Positions 1 through 7,576 of a stretch of 10,760 nt of DNA are shown one piece after another; position 1 is the first letter of the stretch; every line of letters starts with the position of its first letter. Source of the DNA: Brachionus plicatilis (lineage: Eukaryota > Rotifera > Eurotatoria > Ploima > Brachionidae); contig QEOQ01000573.1 of assembly GCA_010279815.1 (NCBI GenBank), positions 692,954 through 703,713 on the forward strand, in the 5' to 3' direction. Below the pieces are notes generated by a model. It worked only from the letters and a program-made list of their open reading frames with translations. It did no database searches and had not been told where the DNA came from. The position numbers and the translations under genes were made by a program.

Positions 1-231
1 GCAAAATATTAAAGACACCTTTGAGGGACAGAAAAAGCTATCAAGGCTCTTGTTAGGATGTAAAGTTTGTTGGTCGCTTATTTTTCTTATTATTTCTGAT
101 AATTTCTCATTAGTTGTTTCTTATTTTTTGTTTGTTTGTCGTTTGCTTAAAAAAATAAATAATTGATTATTACTATTATATAAACTATCGATTTATATTT
201 AAAATTGATTAGATGATCCCCAAATTATATA
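1..231. other. AT-rich sequence without a recognisable gene
   Basis: I see no convincing coding segment, RNA gene or inverted repeat here. The sequence is T-rich at the start and A/T-mixed towards position 230. It lies upstream of the 20-bp tandem repeat and of the truncated retrotransposon. It may be the old flank of that insertion. Confidence 0.5.
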
Positions 232-297
232 GTGGAGCTATTTATTATTGGTGGAGCTTTATTTTATTAGTGGCGATGGGAATTTATTAGTGATGGG
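232..297. repeat. Degenerate tandem repeat, about 20-bp unit, just over 3 copies
   Basis: Units start at 232, 251, 271 and 291 (the last partial). The first two share the opening GTGGAGCT and all run into a T/A-rich TTATTAG-like tail. The third unit is GTGG-less but keeps GATGGG and TTTATTAG, which recur in the partial fourth. The array overlaps the point where the retrotransposon reading frame first becomes open (271), so it may mark the 5' truncation junction of that element. Confidence 0.55.
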
Positions 298-850
298 AAG
301 GAAATTGTTCCCATTGAAAAATTCAATTATAGCAATGAAATAGTGGATATAAACAACAAAAATAAGCTACTTTATAAATCTTTAGTTGTCAAAGGACCTT
401 TCAATGATAGTATAAAGAAAGAAATTAGACATAACAATAAGAGGCTCAAACATTTGGCAAGACAGTAAATGATTATCAATGAGAAGAAAAAAAGCCTAAA
501 ACATGAGAATTACCGAAAACAGGACAAAAAGAAATTTTGATCATTTATAAAAAAACTTAAGCATAAGAACACGTCTCAACTAAACAATGAAATGACAAAC
601 ATTAATCAATTTGAAGACTAATATAAAAGATTATTTTCTCATTATGATAGCCCCAATAACAGAGAACAAGAGAATATAGAATTGGTTGTAAAGAATTATA
701 ACAATAATTTGGATAATCTGGATGAATCACCTACTTATTTCACAATCGAAGAAATTAATGATGTACTTAAAGAACTTGGTCGTAAGAAAAGTCCCGGTCA
801 GGATCTAATCTGCAATGAATTTTTTATATATGGATCATCAACAAATCTAC
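292..850 (+). pseudogene. Non-LTR ORF2 remnant: endonuclease-RT linker and RT N-terminal motifs
   Basis: A single frame stays meaningful from 292 to about 845 if three stops are ignored: TAA 466-468, TGA 538-540 and TAA 619-621. The first part is Lys/Asn-rich, as the linker between endonuclease and RT often is. The TGA falls in a K-F-stop-S-F-I context where a Trp is usual in such linkers, so a TGG to TGA change is likely. FTIEEINDVL followed by KKSPGQD is the RT motif preceding the fingers (the family norm is K-A/S-P-G-P/Q-D). The frame is lost after the NEFFIYGSS stretch, where the reading must shift to frame 2. There is no start codon; this is an internal piece of a larger protein. Confidence 0.8.
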
Positions 851-1140
851 TTGAATGGTTCTTTTATTTCCATTAAAATTGGTTATCTCCCAAAGAATTT
901 CAATATTTCATTATTAAAACTTATTCAAAAAAAGGTATTTTCAAAAGATCCTTCAGATTGGAGACCTATCACGGTGTCAACATGTTTAGCAAAGATTTTT
1001 AGTCTCTTATTTTGGCCAAGACGAATGTTTTTGATAGCATTCATAGTAATCAATTTGGATACAAAAAAAAGAGCTCATGTAAACATTGCTTTTTTTTAGC
1101 AAACGAAGTAGTCAATGACTTTGCCAAGGAAGATGTCGTT
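850..1140 (+). pseudogene. Non-LTR RT remnant: fingers region in two frames
   Basis: About 850-1010 is read in frame 2 and gives a segment with LIQKK, DPSDWRPI and STCLAKIF, matching the I-P-I-x-K-K...W-R-P-I-S motif of non-LTR RTs. From about 1010 to 1140 the sensible frame is frame 1, giving SNQFGYKKKSSC and then FLANEVVNDF, the stretch before catalytic motif A. The switch near 1005-1015 is one indel. A further 1-nt loss at about 1138-1141 moves the frame again. What would be read directly across these points is not protein-like, so this is decay rather than programmed shifting. Confidence 0.75.
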
Positions 1141-1585
1141 TAAATCTAAAAAGTCTTGATGCCAGTAAAGCATTTGATAAACTTTGGCGTGCTGGGCTTT
1201 TCTACAAACTAATAGGAAAAATGAATAATCATTTGTGGAGAATATTATACAGATATTATGAAATTTCTAAAGTGATAATTAAAGTTGGTGAGGAAAAAAG
1301 GAATCCTTTTCGAATAACAGAAGGAGTCAAACAAGGAGGAATATTATCTCCATACTTATTTAATTTTTTCATCGATCAAATGTTATCTGAATGTACTGAT
1401 TTGAAAGTTGGTGCAAAGATTGATGAAATAAACTTGTCCATTCTTGCCTACTGCGATGATATAGTCTTACTCTCACCATCGGAAAAACATATCAAAATTT
1501 TGTTTATAACTTGTGATGAATATGCAAAAGACTGGAAAATAGAATTTAATGCCTCTAAATCGGCATCAATGTTATTCGAAAAAAA
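1140..1585 (+). pseudogene. Non-LTR reverse transcriptase palm (motifs A-D) remnant
   Basis: This frame-0 segment carries the catalytic core of RNA-directed DNA polymerase. SLDASKAFDKLW (about 1152-1187) is motif A with its metal-binding Asp. GVKQGGILSPYLFNFFID is the QG-containing motif B. ILAYCDDIVLLSP (about 1440-1478) is motif C with the Asp pair. The residue between Tyr and the Asp pair is Cys, where most non-LTR enzymes have Ala. EFNASKS near 1546-1563 fits motif D/E. The Met at 1221 is internal to the domain and not a real start. The frame ends at a TAA at 1614-1616, but homology has already moved to frame 2 after the A-rich run at 1578-1586. Confidence 0.88.
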
Positions 1586-2326
1586 AGTACTGGTTTTAAA
1601 ACAGACCTTAAATTAAATGGTTCTACAATTCCTAAAGTACAAAGTTTGATTTATCTAGGCCTACCTTTTGGAAATCAGAAATTAATGAATGATTTCGTGG
1701 AAAATAAGGTGAAAAAAGTTGAAAATAATCTTAACTCTCAAAAAAGTGTTGGATGCAAACCAAGGCTAATGAAGCCAGACACTATAGCTTTCTTATACAA
1801 ACAGTTCTCTCAATCAATCTTTAGATATCATTTAGATAATATCTTTATTAATGAAAAGAGTTTAAAGGAATTTGAAATACGGCAAAATATTTTTATAAAA
1901 CGATTTACTGGACTCAGTAAATTTACAAAAACAAAACCTTTGAACAAAGCACTAAAATTGGAGTCAATTAGACAAATTTATTAAAAACATATAATATTCT
2001 TTGTCAAACAAATTTTAAATAACCAATTATGTAAATACGTATTTGAGTTTTTAAGAAAAGATTACAAGATATTTGATAGAGAGAATACGTTTTTTTTTAA
2101 ACAGTTATCAAAAGTAGAAGATCTGACTCATAAAAATTGCACTGAATATGATTGAGCATTCAGTGTTATTTTGATTGAATGGTGCCTTGAATGCAACAAC
2201 AATGGACTAACCGGCTCGATAAAATACTATTTTTATTTAATAGAATATTGTATGTCGAATAATCTTAATCATTTTTTTGTATATAACCAACTGAATTTTT
2301 TACTTAATTGTAAAACGGATATTTAA
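1585..2326 (+). pseudogene. Non-LTR ORF2 C-terminal region remnant
   Basis: Frame 2 picks up with KLNGSTIPKV and SLIYLGLPFG, the typical RT thumb entry (Y-L-G), and continues Lys/Phe/Ile-rich. It is open to TAA 1982-1984, then again to TGA 2153-2155, then to a final TAA at 2324-2326, all in the same frame. The last stop is followed by about 50 bp of 3' UTR-like sequence and the A run. That spacing makes 2324-2326 the likely original stop and the two earlier ones nonsense mutations. No zinc knuckle or RNase H motif is visible. Confidence 0.7.
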
Positions 2327-2388
2327 TTTTCTATTAATTTTTATTTCAATTTGTCCATGGAAATTAAACTTTAATTAAAAAAAAAAAT

Positions 2389-2968
2389 AATTATAAAAAT
2401 TGAATAAAAGAATATCCTCATATTTAGGAAATCAATTTTGATTTTTTGCTTTTTAATTTATTAATTTTACATATTTTGAAAACATTTTACAGATATTGAC
2501 AAGCCATACTTTTGATCTTCAGCTATACCCTTAATTGTATTATTGAATCGGCAATGGGCTGGAAAAAGAAATTATTTTTCATAGATTAGTAATACAATTA
2601 AGACCAGAAGAAGTAAAAATTGTATCTAAGTAAAGACTATATTATATTTAAACGTCGGTTATTATTTTTTTAAATATAGTTAAACTTTTTGAACCAATTT
2701 AATTCAAAAAATGTTTTCGAAAGTTTTATTTTTTTCTGTTAAGCTAAAATAATCAAAAAATTGACAAATTATAAGAGTTAAAATAATTTTATTATTTTTC
2801 AGAGTATTCACCAGATTATTAGGTAAATAAAGCTATCCTGATTTTATTTTAAATGGGGTGATTTAAATATAAGTTAATTTAACAGAAACGTATTTATTTA
2901 ACATAAAATATTTGAATTAAGATTTAAATATTATTTGTTTAATAGAATCATAAGATAAAAGAGTTAAT
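2389..2968. other. AT-rich noncoding stretch between two retroelement relics
   Basis: No open frame with protein-like composition on either strand. It holds one perfect 13-bp inverted repeat (listed separately). The remainder is A/T-rich with short homopolymer runs. It follows the A tail of the non-LTR element, so at least its first part is the insertion's 3' flank. Confidence 0.5.
2530..2602. repeat. Perfect 13-bp inverted repeat, 47-bp loop
   Basis: CTTAATTGTATTA at 2530-2542 is exactly matched by its reverse complement TAATACAATTAAG at 2590-2602. The loop is 47 bp and includes a GGCAATGGGCTGG stretch, relatively GC-rich for this region. It could be a very small MITE or a hairpin. No target duplication is visible. 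Confidence 0.5.
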
Positions 2969-3000
2969 TTACGGTATTTTACGTAAATTTCCGTAAAATT
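2969..3000. repeat. 10-bp-phased NCG repeat patch 1
   Basis: Three NCG triplets (ACG, ACG, CCG) start at 2971, 2981 and 2991, exactly 10 bp apart, each followed by a short A/T tract so that the unit approximates TTTACGTAAA. CpG is otherwise scarce here. The same pattern recurs at 4222-4250 and 10130-10262. Confidence 0.6.
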
Positions 3001-3039
3001 TTGATATCAAATCACCATTGTATGTAAATGTCCTGCTCT

Positions 3040-3300
3040 TGCTTAAATTTTCTTTTTCCTTCTTTGATTATTGCATTAACAAATTCTTTTAGTTTTGAAG
3101 CTTCTTTTTGTTTTTTTTCTTTCCCATATCTCTTTGTTTAATCTCATTTTTCATTGCCTTCCGATTTGCGTATGTTTTTCGTGAAGGACTTCTTTTCCTT
3201 TCGTCGTTCGGAATTTTCGTAGTCATTCCATATTTGTTCATCGATTCTTTCTTTTTTTTCGTATTTTCCAAAGCTTTTTTTTTTAAATTAGCATTTTCGT
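3040..3300 (-). pseudogene. Lys-rich coding remnant downstream of the gypsy pol relic
   Basis: On the minus strand this purine-rich stretch encodes very basic peptides in several frames. The frame 3271-3089 gives 60 residues, about a third of them Lys. A second frame gives a run including ERIDEQIWNDYE and KSFTKNIRKSEG. A third, further down, gives KEASKLKEFVNAIIKEGKRK and ends at a TGA near 3015. The latter two look more protein-like than the longest ORF, suggesting one basic tail broken by indels. It could be the C-terminal extension of the neighbouring Pol or a degraded Gag piece. I do not recognise a domain, and low-complexity A-rich DNA alone could produce this. Confidence 0.3.
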
Positions 3301-3424
3301 TGTTCTGTTGAAACTAAAATCTTCACATTAGATGTTGGATATATTTATACTTGTTTAATTCTAGCCCTAAGATTATAGGAATATTTTGGCTTTACTCAAT
3401 CCATTGTAGTTTCGTTACCAAATC

Positions 3425-3786
3425 TCACATGTTCTTTAACTTTCGATTTTCGGCGTGCTTCAATCTGTTTATATTTACTATATTGGTTTTTCCTTTTTCT
3501 TGTTCTATCCCGGCGTTCACATTATTGATAAGTCTTTTAGTTTTAAATGGTCCTATCCATTTGTTTCTGTTGACTTTGTGCGTTTGACCTTGCTTAATTG
3601 CTGGAGAATTTATTTTTACCAGATCGTTTTTCTTGAAATTGAAACCAAACTTCGTTTTTCTTCGTAATGTGTTTTTCGTCTAACGTTTACCATTTCGATC
3701 CTTAACTTTGTTTTATGCTATATTCTATTAAAATTTTTTAATTGGATAATTGCATGTTTATCAAATTTGATTGGTAGTCTAGCATT
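3425..3786 (-). pseudogene. Gypsy integrase C-terminal region remnant
   Basis: From 3786 a new frame reads NARLPIKFDKHAII, the usual stretch after the integrase catalytic core, then meets TAG 3718-3720, then continues RIEMVNVRRKTHYEE. After an indel near 3660 the next frame gives FKKNDLVKI, NKWIGPF and VNINRLKH, the G-P-F integrase C-terminal (SH3-like) domain, ending in TGA 3425-3427. The GPF module and the terminal V-N-x-N-R-L-K are characteristic of gypsy integrases. The segment is broken by two frameshifts and a stop and cannot be expressed as one protein. Plus-strand ORFs across this interval are its shadows. Confidence 0.8.
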
Positions 3787-3789
3787 CCT

Positions 3790-4220
3790 ACAATATAAAT
3801 ACTCAACGGCGTTTTTCTAGTGGTTTCATGGTGACTAGTTCTGGATGCAAAAAATGCTTCATTGAAGTATTCGTCACAATTGGTTTGATGATCGTTAAAA
3901 AACGTGTCAAGGATTTGGCAAAAAGTTTTATTAAAACGTTCAGTTTGTCCGTTTGTTTGAGGATGAAATGGTGTTGTGGCAAGTTTCTTTATTCTCATGT
4001 AGTTACAAATCTCTTTAACTAGATTAGACATGAATTATCTACCCTGATCTGATAAAAATTTTTCCGGTGCTGGTCTATTTAATGGTTCCGCGAGATTACT
4101 GTAACTCGGAATAAATTTTCGATAATGTGAGGCGAAACCTAAGAATCGGTTTATTTTATTTGAGTTTTTGGATAATGGATAATTTTTAGACTTTTTAATT
4201 TTTTCTTGATCAGAGGATTT
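3790..4220 (-). pseudogene. Gypsy RT/RNase H linker fused to integrase core fragment (nonsense-mutated)
   Basis: The upstream part contains KINRFLGFASHYRKFIPSYS then LAEPLN, the well-known gypsy segment after RT (F-L-G-x-x-x-Y-R-K-F-I). It passes near 4070-4076 directly into APEKFLSDQGR, which is integrase. The joint is in frame and skips RNase H plus the integrase N-terminus. A TAA at 4035-4037 follows DQGR. Downstream come LVKEICNYM and TPFHPQTNGQTERFNK. Counting the stop as a residue gives exactly 35 positions between the Asp of SDQG and the Glu of QTER, the D-35-E spacing of integrases. So the stop is a base substitution, not an indel; Gln would fit there. The frame is lost at about 3787-3790 by one indel. 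The TTG at 4271 is only the first codon after a stop, not a start. Confidence 0.87.
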
Positions 4221-4251
4221 TTCGTAAGTTAACGAATATTTACGGAAATTT
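4221..4251. repeat. 10-bp-phased NCG repeat patch 2, abutting the gypsy relic
   Basis: TCG, ACG and ACG start at 4222, 4232 and 4242, exactly 10 bp apart, in the same A/T context as the other patches. It lies immediately beside the last recognisable Pol residues (minus strand, about 4220). It therefore either inserted into the retrotransposon or marks the breakpoint that truncated it. Confidence 0.55.
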
Positions 4252-4271
4252 AGAAAAAACACTATTATCAA

Positions 4272-4886
4272 ATCATCAAAAAGGCGACTCGAAAAACGAC
4301 TTGGAAAAAATTTAAAAAAAGATTTTAAATTCTTCGTTGTGAATGCAAAGATATAGATAGTTTTATAGATACGTTGAATTTGTATGTTTTATATTTTGTG
4401 ATAAAAAAAAAAAAAAAATTATTTTGATAAAAATATCTTTTAAGAAAAGTCAAAGAGATTTTATAAAAATATAAAAGATTAATTTTCTATATACTCTTGT
4501 TTATACATCAGTTTCAAGCAATTAAAATTATAAGTAGATTCTCTTTAATGAAATCTACAGTTAAAAATATTTTTTTTAATTCTCTTTACCCGTATAATTT
4601 TGATCATTAGTGACTAATTTATTGCTTTTTCTTGACTAGTTTCTCAAAATTGTAACTTATTACGAGAAATATATAATAAAAACTAAACGAACCTGTAAAT
4701 GACCCAAAATCAAAAAATATTAATTCGGTATCTATAATATAAAAATACTCTTATTAAAGATATTTTCAAATAAATCTTTATTTATTATTTTTCACTAAAA
4801 ATTAGATAATCAATAAGAATCAATTTAAAAAATTTTAAATAATTTGTTACAAATAGATTATTTTGATTTTTTAAAATTTAATAAAT
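4272..4886. other. AT-rich noncoding stretch with a 16-bp A run
   Basis: No protein-like frame on either strand. The A run at 4403-4418 could be the tail of a retroposed sequence, but nothing recognisable precedes it on the plus strand. The right-hand end is the 3' flank of coiled-coil gene A. Confidence 0.45.
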
Positions 4887-5660
4887 CTAATTTTGATAGT
4901 GATTTTGATTTTTATTACTATTGTGAATATGAATTAAATTTCCTATTTGTCCAATATCGTTTGTTATCTCTTTAATTTCAATATTGGAATTATCAACTTT
5001 AGATTTTTTTTTATCGAACTTTGTTTGGATTTCTTGATGTTGTCTGCCTAAAATCATTCTTTCATTTTTTAGTCTTTCGATTTCAGAGTTCTTTGTTTTC
5101 ATGTTTGTCAAAATATCTCTTTTCTTTTGTTCATAATTATTTAATCTGTGGTCTTCATCTCGTAGTTGTCTATATAAACTATTAATTTCTTGTTCAGCGT
5201 TTCTCTTCTGATTACTCAATTGATTTTTTTCAATATTGGCATCTTTTATGCTTTTGTTTAATCTTTCTATTTCTTTTACCAATCCATTTTCATGATTTGA
5301 AAGATTTTCAATCTTTCTCTCTATTTGATTTCTGAGTCTTTTTTCATTTTCTAGTGATTTTTTTTTCAAGTAAATACTTTTGGTTAGGTCATTGATTTCA
5401 ATTTTTTTAGCTTTACTGTCTTTTTTTCGCTCTGTTAATCTTTCCCTTAAATCATTGATCATATTGCCGCCCGGTAGATTTAGAAAAGAAAGAAAAAACT
5501 TAGCGAAACTAATACCAAAATCAACTATTTCTAGTTTTGCTAATTGGCTTTGAATATCTCGTATTTCTTGCTCTATAACTTCAAGTTCCTCTGAAAGTTT
5601 TATCTTGGTGTTCTCATCATTTAATAAATCATTCTAAATTTTTTCTTCCCTGTTTTCCAT
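4887..5660 (-). CDS. Coiled-coil protein A (unrecognised; 5' end uncertain)
   Basis: From the ATG at 5460-5462 the ORF encodes 191 residues, nearly all heptad-like coiled coil to about residue 165, rich in Lys, Glu, Asn, Ile and Leu. An Asn/His-rich tail closes the protein (HIHNSNKNQNHYQN). The frame is open further upstream, to a TAG at 5634-5636. That extension is also protein-like, with LSEELEVIEQEIRDIQSQL, then a hydrophobic FGISFAKFFLSFLNL patch and PGGNM leading into the 5462 Met. Beyond the TAG an in-frame ATG at 5658-5660 gives eight more codons. So the TAG is either a nonsense mutation in a 257-codon gene or part of a TTTAG splice acceptor, with the exon starting at 5633. No enzymatic motif is seen. 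Coiled coils give weak functional clues: structural or scaffold roles are possible. A short segment resembles protein B. Confidence 0.6.
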
Positions 5661-5818
5661 TTGCTTTTAATATTATAAGATAATTGTTTAGCATTTATTA
5701 GACTTCGTATAATAAAGAAACCGTAGTCCGTTATCATATGTGCACCATATTGATTTTTCTCTTGAGATAATAGACCCTGGTCTAAACTTAAGATTTTTAT
5801 CAATTTTGAAGCATTAAT
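5637..5818 (-). CDS. Possible upstream exon of gene A, or unrelated ORF
   Basis: The minus-strand frame from about 5818 gives about 58 residues of balanced composition, including SLDQGLLSQEK, GAHMITDYGFF and KQLSYNIKSKWK. It is preceded by a T-rich tract ending in ATGAG (a possible splice acceptor near 5819) and has no ATG near its start. The open frame runs on to a TAA just inside the 5' end of gene A. It is in a different frame from gene A. The GT sites I checked in it do not join to the TTTAG at 5634-5636 in a phase that keeps gene A open. I recognise no domain, and it may be chance. Confidence 0.22.
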
Positions 5819-5819
5819 A

Positions 5820-6192
5820 GCTCATGGTAAATAACAAAAAAACAGAATTTTATACTAGGTCTAAAATAAAAACTAAATTTGTATTGCTTATTCTTCTAGA
5901 AATTTGGACAAGTTGATTCACGTAAAAAAAGTCAATAATGAGGAGCGCTTTATGAAAAGAAACCACGTTATATTTGTGATTTGATCTTCCATAAAAAACT
6001 TGGTTCATGTCAACTAAATAAACAGAAGACCAACAAAAATTAAGATTTAAAATTTCGATTTTTAGAAAATTTTATGAACAAAATAGTCACATGTTGACAT
6101 ACTATAAAAAAGATAAGGATAGATATTTTAAATAATTTTTACTATCCGATGTAAATAAAATTCATCATGTGATTTAAAAATTAAAAATCTTA
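5820..6192. other. AT-rich noncoding stretch left of the inverted-arm element
   Basis: No convincing ORF, RNA gene or repeat. It ends at the left copy of the 10-bp target duplication. It is presumably host intergenic sequence between coiled-coil gene A and the insertion. Confidence 0.45.
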
Positions 6193-6202
6193 GACCGTTG
6201 AT
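6193..6202. repeat. Target-site duplication, left copy (GACCGTTGAT)
   Basis: This 10-mer sits immediately outside the GGG terminus of the inverted-arm element. It matches the 10-mer GACAGTTGAT at 8196-8205, immediately outside the CCC terminus, at nine of ten positions. A duplication of 9-10 bp is the hallmark length for Mutator-like (MULE) insertions. Confidence 0.75.
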
Positions 6203-6345
6203 GGGATTGTTGTTTTAGCATACCGATAAAACTTTTAAACATACAAGCCAATTTTTTCAGCATACCCATTTTTCATCCCAGCATACTTGCATTATTAACA
6301 TACCAAATACCTTAATAATATACTAAAAACTGATTAACATACTTA
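6203..6345. repeat. Outer inverted arm, left, CATAC units
   Basis: Seven CATAC or TATAC motifs, with spacings 21, 21, 21, 17, 20 and 19 bp. Between them the sequence is AT-rich, with an AAA/TTT tract in each unit. Near the inner end AAAAACTGATTAACATACTT matches the reverse complement of the right arm with one mismatch. Confidence 0.75.
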
Positions 6346-6692
6346 TGGTAAAATTTTAAATCTTTCTTCAGTCAAGCCTGGAATTTCCGAAATTCGAATA
6401 AGAAATTCCATTTAATTTACATAAGAAATTATTTCCATTATCCGAAATTAATTTATTAATTAAAATTTTAAAATTTTTCTGCATTCATGACAAATTAAAA
6501 AGATACAATTAGAGTTGATAATTTATTATCAATTGACGACAAGGAAGTTATAATGAATATTTCTAGTCAAAAGACTTTAAATATATTAAGAGAAATCATA
6601 AAATAGACATTTAACATGTGAAAGATAAACTTTTTAAAACAAATTATAAAAATGAGCTTTAATATTTTGAAACCATAAAAATAATTAAAAAA
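6346..6692. other. Interior of the outer element, left of the inner structure
   Basis: No protein-like ORF. GGAATTTC at 6380-6387 pairs with GAAATTCC at 6402-6409 as a short inverted repeat. I could not find a matching inverted segment on the right side (7711-8013), so the arms end before this region. Confidence 0.4.
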
Positions 6693-6890
6693 ACCACAAA
6701 AATAGTAATTTTTACCACAAATTTAATAAAACATCCACAATTTTAATAATTTTTCACACATTTAATACTTTTTCCACTAATTTAATTAAATCGCAACTAT
6801 TATAGTACTTTTGACACAATTTTAATTCAATCACCATAAATTTAATAAAAAATACCAAAAATATAATAAAAAAACTCCAAATAATTTCAA
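6693..6890. repeat. Inner inverted arm, left, 20-bp-phased CCAC units
   Basis: Ten units of the form CCACAATTTTAATA, with spacings of 19-22 bp. The first 134 bp match the right arm at 129 of 134 positions. Four adjacent mismatches fall in the T/A tract at 6709-6712. Beyond 6826 the arms diverge in sequence, yet the left side keeps the same spacing for three more units, running into the 3' end of the SWIM ORF. Confidence 0.75.
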
Positions 6891-7490
6891 AAAATTAGTC
6901 TTTTGTGGAGCTCCTTTTTTCTTCTTATTACTAATTGGTAGGTCCATAAAAACGTCATTGAAATTTACCAAATTGAGTCTGTAAGCTCCTGCTATTGTAT
7001 GTGAACATTTGTAATTTTTCAACCAGTCTACACATGTACAAGTACTATTTTTCCAGTTGTTATTGTTCATTTTAATCAAATGTATACTGAAAACATCTGT
7101 TATCATCTCATCTAATTTTTTCCATGGTTTAGTTTGTAATCTTTGTAAATATTGTTTACATTCATCTCTTGACAGTTTACAATTTTTTTTGTCATTACCA
7201 TCTCTAGCTATATAATATTCACCTACATGTTGAATTGTTTTTCCCAATTTATTCCAATCATGAGCATCTAAAAGATCATCATTCTCAATGATTGGTTCAG
7301 TGTGGAATTTTTTGAGATTCAAATTTACAAGCTCTTTTGGTTCATTTGTATCTGGATCGATTGTTCTGATTATTTCTGCTCTAGCTCTCGACCAATCTGC
7401 AACCAAATTTTCACGGCATGCATTCAAAAATTCAATTAACCCAAGTCTTTTTCTATTTAATGTCGTCTTAATTTTGTCATGACTTGATTA
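6831..7490 (-). pseudogene. Truncated Mutator-like transposase C-terminus with SWIM zinc finger
   Basis: The open frame starts after a TAA near 7490 without an early ATG and reads NRKRLGLIEFLNACRENLV, so it is an internal fragment. Counting residues from the TTG at 7427, C130, C132, C141 and H143 form C-x-C-x8-C-x-H in TCTCVDWLKNYKCSH, the SWIM finger (positions 6999-7040) found at the C-terminus of MULE transposases. A basic KKKKGAPQK motif follows, like the G-R-P-K-K tail of that family. The DDE catalytic domain that should precede the SWIM domain is missing. The last 20 or so residues (LFGVFLLYFWYF) are read from arm repeats and are not native. In full elements this protein cuts and joins transposon ends in the nucleus and the SWIM finger helps bind DNA or protein. 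This remnant cannot catalyse. A domesticated SWIM protein is an alternative, but overlap with the arms argues against it. Confidence 0.82.
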
Positions 7491-7576
7491 TCATTAAATA
7501 GAAAAAAACTTATCGGTAATTATCAAATAATAATTGACTAAATTTGTGGCACTTTTAATGAATATATTGTCATTTT

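Larger units (their letters stand above)
271..2388 (+). mobile_element. 5'-truncated, inactivated non-LTR retrotransposon (LINE, jockey/CR1-like RT)
   Basis: The segment reads as the linker, reverse transcriptase and C-terminal region of a non-LTR retrotransposon ORF2, and ends in an 11-A run at 2377-2387, as expected for target-primed reverse transcription. The order of motifs is a Lys-rich linker, FTIEEINDVL and KKSPGQD, SDWRPI, LDASKAFDKLW, GVKQGGILSPYLF, AYCDDIVLLS and YLGLPFG. No apurinic-type endonuclease domain is seen, so the 5' end is missing. Homology moves through frame 1 (292 to about 845), frame 2 (about 850-1010), frame 1 (about 1010-1140), frame 0 (1140 to about 1583) and frame 2 (about 1585-2326), with in-frame stops at 466-468, 538-540, 619-621, 1982-1984 and 2153-2155. 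The element is dead. The family assignment (jockey/CR1 side of the non-LTR tree) is from motif style only. Confidence 0.88.
3425..4220 (-). mobile_element. Ty3/gypsy LTR retrotransposon pol relic, internally deleted
   Basis: On the minus strand this reads, in order, as the RT/RNase H connection, an integrase core fragment and the integrase C-terminal domain of a Ty3/gypsy (Metaviridae-type) Pol. The RNase H, the integrase zinc-binding domain and the first catalytic Asp are absent. Frames used are 4220 to about 3790, then about 3786 to 3665, then about 3658 to 3425, with stops at 4035-4037 and 3718-3720. No LTRs, primer-binding site, protease or Gag were recognised in the window. The 5' side of the relic stops against the NCG repeat patch at 4222-4250. 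Domain order excludes a retrovirus-derived env or a host gene. Confidence 0.87.

Noticed and set aside
1138..1142. Programmed frameshift in the RT
   Set aside because: There are four shifts plus five stops across the element and no conserved slippery site with structure; this is pseudogene decay.
3108..3667. Phe-rich plus-strand ORFs (3108-3311, 3351-3587, 3455-3667) as membrane proteins
   Set aside because: They are antisense shadows of the gypsy integrase C-terminal region and of the Lys-rich purine tract on the minus strand.
3828..4022. Plus-strand 64-aa ORF
   Set aside because: It is the antisense shadow of the gypsy integrase core.
292..4037. Reassigned genetic code (TAA/TAG as Gln, TGA as Trp), because several in-frame stops in RT and integrase fall where Gln or Trp would fit
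   Set aside because: The same relics also need several frameshifts, which code change does not explain. Normal CAA Gln codons are used at conserved sites (GVKQGG, DQGR). Ordinary decay is simpler.
6831..6890. Hydrophobic C-terminus of the SWIM ORF as a membrane anchor
   Set aside because: It is translated from the CCAC-unit arm repeat and is not part of the transposase family's native sequence.
7288..7482. Plus-strand 64-aa ORF
   Set aside because: It is the antisense shadow of the MULE SWIM fragment.
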